From positions 1 to 64,000 of the forward strand of contig DATJTX010000021.1 in the NCBI GenBank assembly GCA_035502855.1: a stretch of 64,000 bases of DNA. The letters are read 5' to 3'. Under the pieces are notes generated by a model. That model had not been told where the DNA came from. It was given only the letters and a program-made list of their open reading frames with translations, and ran no database searches. This stretch comes from Candidatus Baltobacteraceae bacterium (GTDB lineage Bacteria > Vulcanimicrobiota > Vulcanimicrobiia > Vulcanimicrobiales > Vulcanimicrobiaceae). A program made the translations under genes and the position numbers. Shown piece after piece: positions 8,669 to 16,953 of this stretch; the stretch's first letter is position 1; each line of letters starts with the position of its first letter.

Positions 8669-9953
8669 ACTGCCCCAACACGTAGACTAGCGAGAGCAGT
8701 CCGATCACGATCGCGGTCGTCCATGCGATCGCGTTCGCGAGCGGACCGTTCGTGTACGCGCCCATCACCGATTTGCGATTGATGATGATCAGCATCAGCA
8801 CGAGCTCGAACGGAAGCAGCACGCCCTGCAAGAGCTGCGCGAAGAGAATGAATTGCAGCAGCGGGAGGCCGGGGATGAGCACGAACCCGGCGCCCAGCAC
8901 CAAGCCCGCGGCAAAGAGCGTGAAAAAGAGCGGCGCCTCGGAAAAACGGCGGTCGATCGCAGCCTCGAAGCCGAGCGCTTCGCAGACGATGTAGCTGGTC
9001 GAGAGCGGCAATACGGTTGCGGTAAAGAGTCCCGCGTTGAGGATTCCAATCGCAAAAATCAGGGCCGCCGCTTCGCCCGCGAGCGGTTTGAGCGCGACGG
9101 CAAAGTCCATCGCGGTTTGCGGGTTGAGCCTGGCGCCGTGTTCGTTGGCGATGAAGATCGTTGCCGCGTTGGCGATGATCATGAAGCCGGCGAGCGCGAT
9201 CGCGAGAATCGACCCGTTCGTCACGTCGATACGAGTGAACGTCAGATCCTCGGTACGCGATCCCTTTTCGACGACCTGCGACTGCAAGAAGAACTGCATG
9301 TAGGGCGAGATCGTCGTTCCGATGACCGTCACCACCATGGCGAGCCAGCCGGCCTGGTGGAAGGCGAAGTGCGGAATAAACGTGCCGGTTGCCACGCGGT
9401 GCCAATCAGGCTTGGCTAGGACGGCGGAGACGATGTAGCTCAGGTACATCAGCGAGAAGACGACGAAGACACGCTCGACGACTTTGCTGTTGAAGCGCAG
9501 GACGAAGAAGAAGACCGCCACCAGCGCGAGCGGAACTCCGACGTAGCGCGAGATGCCGAAATGTTCGGACGCGGCGGCGATGCCGGCGAATTCGGTCGAC
9601 GTGATCAGCGTGTTGATGAGGAAGAGCACGAGCATGGCAAAGACCGAGATCCGCACGCCGAAGCCCTCGCGAATCAGCGCGGCGAGGCCCTTCCCGGTCA
9701 CGCAGCCCATGCGCGCCGACATCTCCTGCACCACGATCAGCGCGACCGCGAGCGGAACCATCAGCCACAGGATGTCGTAGCCGAACTGTGCCCCCGCCGA
9801 CGAATACGTCGCGATGCCGCCGACGTCGTTGCCGGCCGATGCCGTAACGAAGCCCGGGCCGAGAACCGCGAAGAGCAGAAGGAGGGTACGCCAGGGCGAA
9901 CGGCGTCGCGGCGTTTCCGCCGCAGCGGCCGTGCTAGCCGGCGACGCTTGCAT
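8643..9953 (-). CDS. Nramp-related divalent metal transporter lacking the DPGN motif
   Basis: A 436-residue membrane protein with about eleven predicted helices. The helix 1 region GPGFVTASAGNDVGGIATYS aligns with the Nramp metal site, but canonical DPGN is replaced by GNDVGG. The helix 6 MPH motif is replaced by GTTISPYMQFF. Such replacements are known in Nramp-related magnesium transporters (NRMTs) and allied families that prefer larger hydrated ions or other substrates, so manganese or iron specificity should not be assumed. The gene starts with ATG 9953, inside the last 20 bp of the CBS/MgtE-N gene, so the two are coupled. That neighbour is a probable magnesium sensor, which supports a magnesium-linked role by inference. 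Confidence 0.88.
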   Translation of the reverse strand: MQASPASTAAAAETPRRRSPWRTLLLLFAVLGPGFVTASAGNDVGGIATYSSAGAQFGYDILWLMVPLAVALIVVQEMSARMGCVTGKGLAALIREGFGVRISVFAMLVLFLINTLITSTEFAGIAAASEHFGISRYVGVPLALVAVFFFVLRFNSKVVERVFVVFSLMYLSYIVSAVLAKPDWHRVATGTFIPHFAFHQAGWLAMVVTVIGTTISPYMQFFLQSQVVEKGSRTEDLTFTRIDVTNGSILAIALAGFMIIANAATIFIANEHGARLNPQTAMDFAVALKPLAGEAAALIFAIGILNAGLFTATVLPLSTSYIVCEALGFEAAIDRRFSEAPLFFTLFAAGLVLGAGFVLIPGLPLLQFILFAQLLQGVLLPFELVLMLIIINRKSVMGAYTNGPLANAIAWTTAIVIGLLSLVYVLGQFIPQLLGS

Positions 9954-11241
9954 CCGGCTGACGCGAACGGCGGTGAGCGGTGAATTTGGGAAGTTTACGC
10001 GCGACGTCCTCGGGCATGATCGCGTCGATCGCGTCGTCGACGGTGACGATACCGAGCATCTTGTTCTTCGGATCGACCACCGGCACCGCGAGCAGGTCGT
10101 AGCGCGCGATCGTTGCGGCGACCTCTTCCGAAGGCATGTCGGGATGGATTACCACCAGATCCGTGTCCATGATCGTGTCGATCGATGCCAGCGGATCGGC
10201 CAGCAGCAGCGTACGCAGCGAGAGCGCGCCGAGCAGCGTGTCCTCCTTGTCGACTACGTAGAGGTAGTAGATGAATTCCGAGGTCGGTGCGATCTCGCGA
10301 ATCTTACGGATCGTCGCCTCGGCGGTGCGGTGCGGATAGATCCAGGTGTAATCGGTGGTCATCAGGCCGCCGGCGCTATCTTCGGCATACTTGACCAGCT
10401 CGCGCAGCTCGCTCGCCGTGTACTCGTTCATCTCCGAAAGCAATTCGTGCTGCTGATCTTCGTCGAGCTCGGCGAGCAGATCGGCGGCGTCGTCGGAGTC
10501 CATCTCCTCGATGATGTCGGCAGCGCGTTCGGTGCCGATGTCCTCGATCAGCGAGCGCGCGGTCTCGGCGTCGAGATGCTCGAACGCGTCGGCCGCGGTC
10601 TCGTCGTCGAGTTGACTGACGACCGCTGCCGCCTCGTGGGACGAGAGGTCCCCGATGATCTCGGCCAGCTCGGAGGGGTGCATCCGGGCAAGCTTGCTCT
10701 CGGTGACGGAGAGATTGACTTGCGTCGGATTGACGTCGCGAATCGGCGCGACGGAATCCCATGCGATCATGGAGCGCGGGATCGAGCGGTAAATGGCCGG
10801 CGTGAAGCGCCGGCCGAACGATTTGAGGCCGAGCCGGCGGAAAAGTCCCGCCACGCCGACGTCCGCGGCCACAACCCGCAGCCCCTCTCCGGCGCGGGCG
10901 ATCTCGAGATCGTTGATCCGCACGACCTTGCGGCCGTCGACGTCGACGATCTGCTTATCGAAAAGGTCCGCGATCAGTAATAAGGCGCTCTCCTCAGGGG
11001 GGGCGGGCTCCTTCGGCGTGGTCAAGAGCTCGATGGTGCGCCCGGCCGGATCGATCTGTGCGACGGTCTCGATCGGGGCGTAACGCAGGCCCTGCGAGGT
11101 CTTGATCACGAGGCCGTCGATTCGCGGAAAGACGTCGTCGGGCTTGTTGACCAGGAAGTCGCTGACCCTCCCAATGGGAATGTCGTTGACCGTCGCCTTG
11201 CGGCCGACCAATTCGGAAATGAAGCCTTCGGTGAACGCCAT
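9934..11241 (-). CDS. PRC-barrel, MgtE N-domain and CBS-pair regulatory protein
   Basis: A 435-residue soluble protein. The first part (about 1-170) contains two PRC-barrel-like segments (VNDIPIGRVSDFLV; VVRINDLEIARA). Next is an MgtE N-domain of repeated acidic helices (ELAEIIGDL, DDETAADAFEHL, MDSDDAADLLAEL), then two CBS domains (about 285-415; MTTDYTWIYPHRTAEATI, VTVDDAIDAI). The MgtE channel domain is absent. In MgtE this N/CBS module binds magnesium and gates the pore; here it stands alone and is coupled to an Nramp-related carrier gene by a 20-bp overlap. I infer a cytosolic metal sensor for that carrier. ATG 11241 follows an unusually close ribosome site. Confidence 0.88.
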   Translation of the reverse strand: MAFTEGFISELVGRKATVNDIPIGRVSDFLVNKPDDVFPRIDGLVIKTSQGLRYAPIETVAQIDPAGRTIELLTTPKEPAPPEESALLLIADLFDKQIVDVDGRKVVRINDLEIARAGEGLRVVAADVGVAGLFRRLGLKSFGRRFTPAIYRSIPRSMIAWDSVAPIRDVNPTQVNLSVTESKLARMHPSELAEIIGDLSSHEAAAVVSQLDDETAADAFEHLDAETARSLIEDIGTERAADIIEEMDSDDAADLLAELDEDQQHELLSEMNEYTASELRELVKYAEDSAGGLMTTDYTWIYPHRTAEATIRKIREIAPTSEFIYYLYVVDKEDTLLGALSLRTLLLADPLASIDTIMDTDLVVIHPDMPSEEVAATIARYDLLAVPVVDPKNKMLGIVTVDDAIDAIMPEDVARKLPKFTAHRRSRQPDASVAG

Positions 11242-11250
11242 ACCTCCTTA
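11242..11250 (-). promoter_or_regulatory. Shine-Dalgarno unusually close to the start codon
   Basis: On the minus strand TAAGGAGGT lies immediately before the ATG of the PRC/MgtE-N/CBS gene, leaving about one base between AGGAGG and ATG instead of the usual five to nine. No other ATG, GTG or TTG in frame gives better spacing close by. Either initiation is weak or a leaderless or alternative start is used. Confidence 0.5.
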
Positions 11251-11284
11251 AGTATAGAACGTTCAGCCAAACCCCTTGGGGGGT

Positions 11285-12595
11285 CTATGCGATGAGCGCC
11301 TGGATCAGCAGGGCGGTCATGATCTTGGCGTTGCTTTCGATCTGACTGAGCACTTCGGTGCCCACGCTGGTGAGAATCTGTTCTTGGGTGTACTGAGTGG
11401 TCGCTTGTCCGACGTTGAGATCGGCGAGTTGGCTCACCGATTGCTGGTAGTTGACGATCGCGGTGTTGTCGTCGGTATCGTCGTCGTTCATCGCGACGAT
11501 CTGGGCTCCGATCTGCGCCTCGTTCGTCGTGATCGTCGTGAGCGCATTTTGAACGAGCAATTGGGAGTACGATGCGGAAAAGTTATTGCTCGAACTCGTA
11601 CTGACGTTGAAGTTCGCGTCCTCGACCGTCGGAGCGAGTACTGAGACGTCCGCTAGCCCGAGCGCGCCGGTATTGATGGTTGGAAGCGAGATGCTGAGCG
11701 TATCGCCCTCGTCACCGCCGTCGTTCAAGCTAAGAGCCGTTCCCGTTCCCGCCGGCGCCCCATCGGTCGAAAGGAAAGCCATCGTTACGCCGACGTCGTT
11801 TGGAGAGAGGTTTGCGATCTGGAAATTCTCCATCAGCAAACCGGTGCCGTCGGCGGTCGTGAGTTCCTCGTTCGGCGTTTGGCCGCTGCCGGTCGGTATC
11901 TGGATCGACTGCGAATAGAGCGGCGCGGGTCCAAAGTCGCTGGCGGTGCTGTATGCATCGATTTCGAGCGTCGCCTGCCCTGCACTATACCCCGTGACGG
12001 TGTAGACCATCAACGCCGGTACGAACGTTCCGACGGCGAGCGGAATCGGGGAGAGTCCGGGCGCGATAGCGATCAGCGGTCCCGAGCCGCCGGCGCCGGT
12101 CTCGTTTTCCACCTGCGTCGATCCGCTTCCATAGGGCGATGCGACCTCGGTAAACGTAGGCAGCGAACCGGTCGACGTATCGAATGCTCCATCGAGCAAA
12201 TTCAATCCGTTGAAATTGGTCTTCTCGCCGATCGTGTTGATTTCGGTGAGCAACGATTCGATCTCGGTTTGGATATCCTGAAGGTCTTGCGTCGAGTTGA
12301 TGTCGCTATTTGCTTCGACGATCAGGTTGTTGATGCGGACCAGAATGTTCTGGACCGAGCCGAGAGCGCCGTTGGCAACATTGAGCGCGTTGATGCCGTT
12401 CTGCACGTTGTTCACGGCTTGCTGGAGACCGTTCACTTTGCTCGTGAGATTGGTAGCGATCGCGTTGCCGCTGGGGTCGTCGGCTGCGCTGTTGATGCGC
12501 AGCCCCGACGAGAGCTGCTGGACCGTCTTTTCGAACGCTAGCTGATTTCGATCGAGGTTCAGCAGTACGTCATCCGCTCCGATTTGTAGGTTCAT
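11285..12595 (-). CDS. fliC: Flagellin
   Basis: A 436-residue flagellin. The conserved N-terminal D0/D1 helix region is clear (QQLSSGLRINSAADDPSGNA at about 27-46, then GLQQAVNNVQNGINALNVANGAL), as is the conserved C-terminal coil (about 370-436; NYQQSVSQLADLNVGQATTQYTQEQIL). The central variable part (about 145-330) is Ser/Thr/Gly-rich and would be surface exposed. The last residues (IMTALLIQALIA) differ from the usual LLAQANQ-type ending. No other flagellar gene lies in the window, so the export apparatus must be encoded elsewhere. ATG 12595 has GGGAG about eight bases upstream. It is divergent from the large surface-protein operon. Confidence 0.92.
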   Translation of the reverse strand: MNLQIGADDVLLNLDRNQLAFEKTVQQLSSGLRINSAADDPSGNAIATNLTSKVNGLQQAVNNVQNGINALNVANGALGSVQNILVRINNLIVEANSDINSTQDLQDIQTEIESLLTEINTIGEKTNFNGLNLLDGAFDTSTGSLPTFTEVASPYGSGSTQVENETGAGGSGPLIAIAPGLSPIPLAVGTFVPALMVYTVTGYSAGQATLEIDAYSTASDFGPAPLYSQSIQIPTGSGQTPNEELTTADGTGLLMENFQIANLSPNDVGVTMAFLSTDGAPAGTGTALSLNDGGDEGDTLSISLPTINTGALGLADVSVLAPTVEDANFNVSTSSSNNFSASYSQLLVQNALTTITTNEAQIGAQIVAMNDDDTDDNTAIVNYQQSVSQLADLNVGQATTQYTQEQILTSVGTEVLSQIESNAKIMTALLIQALIA

Positions 12596-12998
12596 GTGCG
12601 CGCTCCCATCCTATGGAGCGAGCGGCGAAGCGCAAATCGGCAACGGCCGCGCGGACATGCGAAACCGATCGAGCGGATGTGCTGGATACGCTCGACGCGA
12701 TGTGCGATGCCGGCGGCCGTGACGGAAGCGGATTGAGAATAGGTGCTGGAAACGCAAACACAAAGCGCACGATAGACTCTGTCTTTCGCGCACGTCAACC
12801 GTCCGTGTTTTGTTCGAGTCGGCGGAGCGTTCCGAAGAACGAAACCGCGACCCCCCAGCACATCCATGAACGAGGTCGTTTCCTCCCTGAAACTTCCCTG
12901 TAGTATTCCTATCGGCAGGGCAGGGCGAAAAGTTTGGGCCAAAGGCGGCGGCTGAGATTAAGGCTGAGCGTCCGGTGGTCCGAAACTCAAGGAGAACC
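12596..12998. other. 403-bp divergent intergenic region
   Basis: This gap separates the flagellin gene (leftward) from the surface-protein operon (rightward) and must carry both promoters and a long 5' leader on at least one side. A sigma-28-like match for the flagellin strand is noted separately. On the plus strand, AAGGAG at 12989-12994 precedes the ATG at 12999. I see no convincing gene here; short open frames lack ribosome sites and family signatures. Confidence 0.6.
12909..12936 (-). promoter_or_regulatory. Possible sigma-28 (FliA-type) promoter for flagellin
   Basis: On the minus strand CAAA (12933-12936) and GCCGATAG (12909-12916) are separated by 16 bases, resembling the flagellar sigma-28 consensus TAAA-N15-GCCGATAA. 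It points toward the flagellin gene and would give a leader of roughly 300 nt, which is long. The match is imperfect in the -35 and spacing. Confidence 0.35.
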
Positions 12999-15900
12999 AT
13001 GGGTCGCCTTCTTCAAATTGTCGGTTGCGTGCTTATGCTCGCCGCCATGGGCGTTGCTTTGGGCCGAAGCAGCCAGGCGGATGCCGACATTTTGGCACCC
13101 TTGGGACGGGCGATCGTGCTGGCCGAGGCACAGCTCGCCCAGGCGACCCCCTCTCCCCACGCCTACGAGCCGTCGCCGACCCCCTCGGCGAGCGGGCTCA
13201 TCCTACCGAACGCAACGCCGACCCCGGGCAAAGAGGAAACGATTCGCGGCGGTCCGGTCCGCTTTTCATTAAATGGAAGCCTCTCGCTGGGCGAGCGTTC
13301 GGCGACCCAGACGCTCAATGGCACGGGCGGCCTGTCACCGACGCCGACGCCGACCGCATCGGGTTCGCCTTCACCCTTCATCGGGCCGGGCGGCGCGACG
13401 ATATCGACGCAGAACCAAGCCATCACCGGCGTCGGGCTCTTTGCCGAGCTCGACCGTCGGACCGCGCTCACCTCCACCGACGTCAAGGTCCCCTTTGCGT
13501 TCAGTAGCGGCGGCCAGGGCTTGATCGGTGCTACAACGGTGCTCTACTCGACGCCGAAATACGGGCTCGGTTACGGTCCCACACCGCTCACCCTTCTGGG
13601 GCAGCTCCCGGTAGGGAGCACGATCCGCAGCTATTACGGGATTCTTCCCACCCATAACGGCGAGACGACCTTTTACGAAGGACCGACGATCGGCGCGCAG
13701 GGCGAGGAGATTCCGATCGAGGGTATGCAGTGGCGCGAGTCCGCGGGCAACAGTATCTATGAGGGAGGACTGGTGTACGGCGACGGCCCGTTCACCGGCA
13801 AGAGCGAAACGGCTATCTTCGGTGACGCGGTCTCGCTCGGACCTCTCACCGCAATCGGCGAAGGTGCCTACCAAACGCGTAGCGGCGGCGATCAGGACGC
13901 ATCCGGTTTGAGTTATCAGTTCCGCGCCGACGACGGCAACACCAATACCTACCTGACCGGCATCCTGCGGCACATCAGCGACGGCTTCGTCTCCTTCGGG
14001 GACGGCGAGATTTACGGCGACGATTATTTTTCGCTCGCCTATCATCGCGCGACCGCGTTGCAGAATTTCACGTTCAACGCGAGCACGGAACAGGCGGGCG
14101 CACTCGACGGGCCGCCGCTGCTCGATCGCATCGGCGCGCTCGCCTATAACGGGCCGCTCCGCTTCGGCGGCTACTCGATTTCCCTGCAGTCGCAGCGAAC
14201 GGGTGAGTCCGGTTCGACGTCGTCGCTCGAGCAAGGCTCGACGCAGATCTCGGCGACCATCGGTAAAGGCGTGCTCCTGGTCGGCGATCTGCTCTCGCGC
14301 ACCACCACGCAGATCGACGGAGACGAAAGTCAGGCGGGCTACAACGCAGAGCTGCAACTCCCGTTTCGCAGCGTGGTCGCCGGGCTCAGCTTCAATAACA
14401 CCCGATTGACCTCGCAAGAGTCCGGAACGTCGCTCACCACCAGCGAAGGCCTGAATCTCAGCCGCTCGTTCGGCAAGGCCGCGATCACCCTCTCGGATAT
14501 CTTTGCCCACGCACAGAGCGACATCTCCGATGCGTTGACGACAAACCTCTCGGTTGCCGTTTCGCGCGCCATATCGCCGGTGATTTCCGTACAGGCTCTC
14601 TTCGGCGTGCAGAGCTTGAACGACCGAATCAACCCGGTCGATAACGGGCGCTCGAAAAACTTCGCCATCCAGATCAACGCGCCGTTCAGTTACGGCAACG
14701 GCGTCGTCACCGGTCGCGCCGATCCGCGACTGCCGGCGACGATCGTCGGACGCGTCTTGACCGACACGTCCGCCAACCCGACATTCGCGGGCATCGCAAG
14801 CGGCGGCGTCGCCAACGTGGAGGTGATTCTCGACGATAAATCCGTCCAGCGCACCGACGTAAGCGGAAACTTCCAGTTCTCCTTCGTGACGCCGGGTCAA
14901 CATCAGTTGAGCATCGAGAACTCCTCACTGCCGCGCGGCGTCACCGTGAACATCCCCGTCAACACGATTCAAGTGGCAGGCGGCCAAACCGCGCAAGTGA
15001 CGTTCTTGGTCGGAACGTACGGCGGAATCACCGGCCACGTCTACGGACGCAACGATGCGGGCACCATCGTCCCATTACCCAATGTATTGGTTCGCGTGGA
15101 CGGCGCCACGTACTCGCAAACCGATAAGACGGGCGCCTACGGGTTCGGGCGGTTGCGGCCCGGGAAGCATACGGTCAGCGTGGTCGAGAATTCGGTGCCG
15201 GCGTTCGCGACCTTCGATTCGGCCAACGACAAACAGACGGTCGACGTGCAGAACGGGCAATACGCGACCGTCGACTTTACCGCATTACCGCTCGGCTCGA
15301 TCTCGGGTTCGATCCTCTTCGGCAGCGACATGGGGTACGGTCCCTCCGTCGGCGTTCCAAACGCGTATGTGGTGGCCGAACCCGGCGAACATGCGGCGAT
15401 CGACAACGACGACGGAAGCTTCGTCATCGACGACCTCCCGCCCGGTGATTACACGGTATCGGTCGATCCCGAAACCGTACCCGAGGGGCTGGGCATCGAG
15501 CCGGACAGCATTGCAATTACTTTACAATCGCAGGAGCATTACCAAGGCGCGGCGTTCGTCGTCGGTCACACGGAGAAGAAGGTGACGTTCTCCTTCGTCG
15601 GCGGCGGCGTGAGCGCGGCCAGCGCGCCCAGGACGCGCCTGAGCGAGTCGCGTCTTCCGCCGCGCGGGTACACCACCGTGACCGTAGACGCGCCGAAGAG
15701 CGCCGGCCTCGTGAGCCTCGAGCTCTTCGGCGAGCACGTCGCGTTTACGTACGACGACAAGGCGGCGGTGTGGAGCGGCGCGATCACCGTGCCGACCAGC
15801 GTCAAAGGCGGCTCGTATGCCGTTTCGACAAAAGTAGAAAACGGGACGCAGCCGCAGCCGGCTACGCTGACCGTCGACCCGAAGATGCCGCTCGCGATAC

Positions 15901-16130
15901 TGCAAACCGAGCCGTCCAATCCGCAGATCGGAGCGTACGTGCGCGTACGAGCACGATTCTTAGTGGATGCGCGGCCGGGCGACCACATCGTATGGGCCGA
16001 TGGGCAAATCACGACACTGGGCAAACCGATCGCCGGTCGCGTCTTTACATTTAGTATACGTTTTTCTTTACGCCCGCTGCACGGAGTCCTACGTGCGCAG
16101 GGAGCAAGCTTGCCGATAAGTCTTATGTAA
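12999..16130 (+). CDS. Large secreted usher-like outer-membrane protein with CarboxypepD-reg-like repeats
   Basis: A 1043-residue secreted protein and the first gene of the surface operon. Residues 1-27 form a signal peptide (MGRLLQIVGCVLMLAAMGVALG). A Pro/Ser/Thr-rich low-complexity linker follows (about 45-130, TPSPHAYEPSPTPSAS and similar). About 140-560 consists of short alternating polar/hydrophobic strands, as expected for a large beta-barrel. Then come three Ig/carboxypeptidase-regulatory-like repeats at about 580-660, 675-760 and 767-850, each with a TDxxGxFxF-like core and a final xxLPxG or VPxxx; a last beta domain runs to the end. Usher proteins of some chaperone-usher classes carry comparable C-terminal Ig repeats, but I cannot prove homology. 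AAGGAG at 12989-12994 supports ATG 12999. The gap to the next gene is 54 bp. Confidence 0.7.
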   Translation: MGRLLQIVGCVLMLAAMGVALGRSSQADADILAPLGRAIVLAEAQLAQATPSPHAYEPSPTPSASGLILPNATPTPGKEETIRGGPVRFSLNGSLSLGERSATQTLNGTGGLSPTPTPTASGSPSPFIGPGGATISTQNQAITGVGLFAELDRRTALTSTDVKVPFAFSSGGQGLIGATTVLYSTPKYGLGYGPTPLTLLGQLPVGSTIRSYYGILPTHNGETTFYEGPTIGAQGEEIPIEGMQWRESAGNSIYEGGLVYGDGPFTGKSETAIFGDAVSLGPLTAIGEGAYQTRSGGDQDASGLSYQFRADDGNTNTYLTGILRHISDGFVSFGDGEIYGDDYFSLAYHRATALQNFTFNASTEQAGALDGPPLLDRIGALAYNGPLRFGGYSISLQSQRTGESGSTSSLEQGSTQISATIGKGVLLVGDLLSRTTTQIDGDESQAGYNAELQLPFRSVVAGLSFNNTRLTSQESGTSLTTSEGLNLSRSFGKAAITLSDIFAHAQSDISDALTTNLSVAVSRAISPVISVQALFGVQSLNDRINPVDNGRSKNFAIQINAPFSYGNGVVTGRADPRLPATIVGRVLTDTSANPTFAGIASGGVANVEVILDDKSVQRTDVSGNFQFSFVTPGQHQLSIENSSLPRGVTVNIPVNTIQVAGGQTAQVTFLVGTYGGITGHVYGRNDAGTIVPLPNVLVRVDGATYSQTDKTGAYGFGRLRPGKHTVSVVENSVPAFATFDSANDKQTVDVQNGQYATVDFTALPLGSISGSILFGSDMGYGPSVGVPNAYVVAEPGEHAAIDNDDGSFVIDDLPPGDYTVSVDPETVPEGLGIEPDSIAITLQSQEHYQGAAFVVGHTEKKVTFSFVGGGVSAASAPRTRLSESRLPPRGYTTVTVDAPKSAGLVSLELFGEHVAFTYDDKAAVWSGAITVPTSVKGGSYAVSTKVENGTQPQPATLTVDPKMPLAILQTEPSNPQIGAYVRVRARFLVDARPGDHIVWADGQITTLGKPIAGRVFTFSIRFSLRPLHGVLRAQGASLPISLM

Positions 16131-16184
16131 CTGGCTCACCTCTCTGCCACGGACGGCAAAACTCTCGCGCATGGTGAAAGGAAA

Positions 16185-16889
16185 ATGATTACTAAACGCA
16201 TTGCTGCGCTCGCTGCCCTGAGCGCAATCATCTCGATGGCGGCGCCGGCAATGGCCGCGGCCCCGACCATCACGGTCAAGTGGAACACCCAGACGATCTC
16301 GACGTTCGTCGTTACGACTCAGGCGAGCGCCGCGGAAACGCACTCCGGCACCGCCGAAAACATCTACTGGGGCGGCAACGGCAGCACGTCCAGCGGCTGC
16401 GCCGGCACCACCGATACGGCGTCGGCCGGAACCGATAACTCGGCGAACGGGACCGTCAACTTCGGCAGCGTCACGCCCGACGCGGCCGACTACACCGACT
16501 GTCTCGAGGTCAACGCGGTGAACGCGTACGTCGCCACCAACGACTCGAACGGCTACAACGTCACGGTTCAAGCCACGAGCGCGGTGCCCAGCAACTACGC
16601 TGCGGCCGCAAACGGCGCGTACCTCTGCCTCCTGCCGAACGGCACGTGGGCGAACAACCTCGCCTACACGGCATCGACCCGTAACGCTGCGGTTGCCATC
16701 ACGAGCACGACCGCTTGCCCGGCCGGCGACTTCGGTGTCGCAAGCTCGGCCGCGACGACGCTGCTCGCCGAGACGGCTTCGACCGCCGCGACGAACATTC
16801 CGCAGGACATGGAGCTGGTGCTCGGTCCGAACGCCTCGTCCACGGGCCAGGTCGCGATGGTCGTGACCTATACCCTGACCACCCTCTAA
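16185..16889 (+). CDS. Secreted subunit-like protein, candidate major fibre subunit
   Basis: A 234-residue protein with a clear signal peptide (MITKRIAALAALSAIISMAAPAMA) and a Thr/Ser/Ala/Asn-rich beta-sandwich-like mature region. Two internal features recur in other genes of this operon: TVNFGSV near residue 92, and VATNDSNGYNVTV near 120. The C-terminus is VVTYTLTTL, with Tyr sixth from the end and Gly fourteenth from the end, echoing the C-terminal strand of chaperone-usher pilins. AAAGGA precedes ATG 16185 by two to three bases. Its place directly before a strong intercistronic hairpin and its uniform GC-rich codons suggest the most abundant product of the operon. No named family is recognised. 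Confidence 0.72.
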   Translation: MITKRIAALAALSAIISMAAPAMAAAPTITVKWNTQTISTFVVTTQASAAETHSGTAENIYWGGNGSTSSGCAGTTDTASAGTDNSANGTVNFGSVTPDAADYTDCLEVNAVNAYVATNDSNGYNVTVQATSAVPSNYAAAANGAYLCLLPNGTWANNLAYTASTRNAAVAITSTTACPAGDFGVASSAATTLLAETASTAATNIPQDMELVLGPNASSTGQVAMVVTYTLTTL

Positions 16890-16909
16890 AGAAGAAGGAA
16901 CCATGACCG

Positions 16910-16945
16910 CTTCGTCGCGGGACTCCAGGGAGTTCCGCGACGAAG
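16910..16945 (+). promoter_or_regulatory. Strong intercistronic RNA hairpin after the first subunit gene
   Basis: Bases 16910-16925 pair with 16930-16945 as a continuous 16-bp stem (one G-U pair) with the tetraloop CAGG. No T-run follows, so it is not a standard terminator. A hairpin just downstream of a major subunit gene commonly stabilises the upstream mRNA segment or limits read-through in fimbrial operons; that function here is inference. If the chaperone-like gene began at ATG 16903 the hairpin would lie inside its coding region, which is one reason to prefer the ATG at 16954. Confidence 0.75.
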
Positions 16946-16953
16946 GGGCCAGG

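Noticed and set aside
12597-12998. Small genes in the flagellin/fibre intergenic region
   Set aside because: Several short frames exist on both strands but none has a ribosome site, signal or recognisable motif.
13371-14903. 510-residue minus-strand open frame inside the usher-like gene
   Set aside because: Shadow frame with low-complexity charged composition; the plus-strand gene has a signal peptide and a good ribosome site.
16910-16945. Rho-independent terminator
   Set aside because: No T-run follows the stem and the operon clearly continues downstream.
16903-16953. ATG 16903 as start of the chaperone-like gene
   Set aside because: It would add 17 hydrophilic residues before a signal peptide and place a 16-bp hairpin in the coding region; ATG 16954 is better placed, although a ribosome-like AAGGA does precede 16903.
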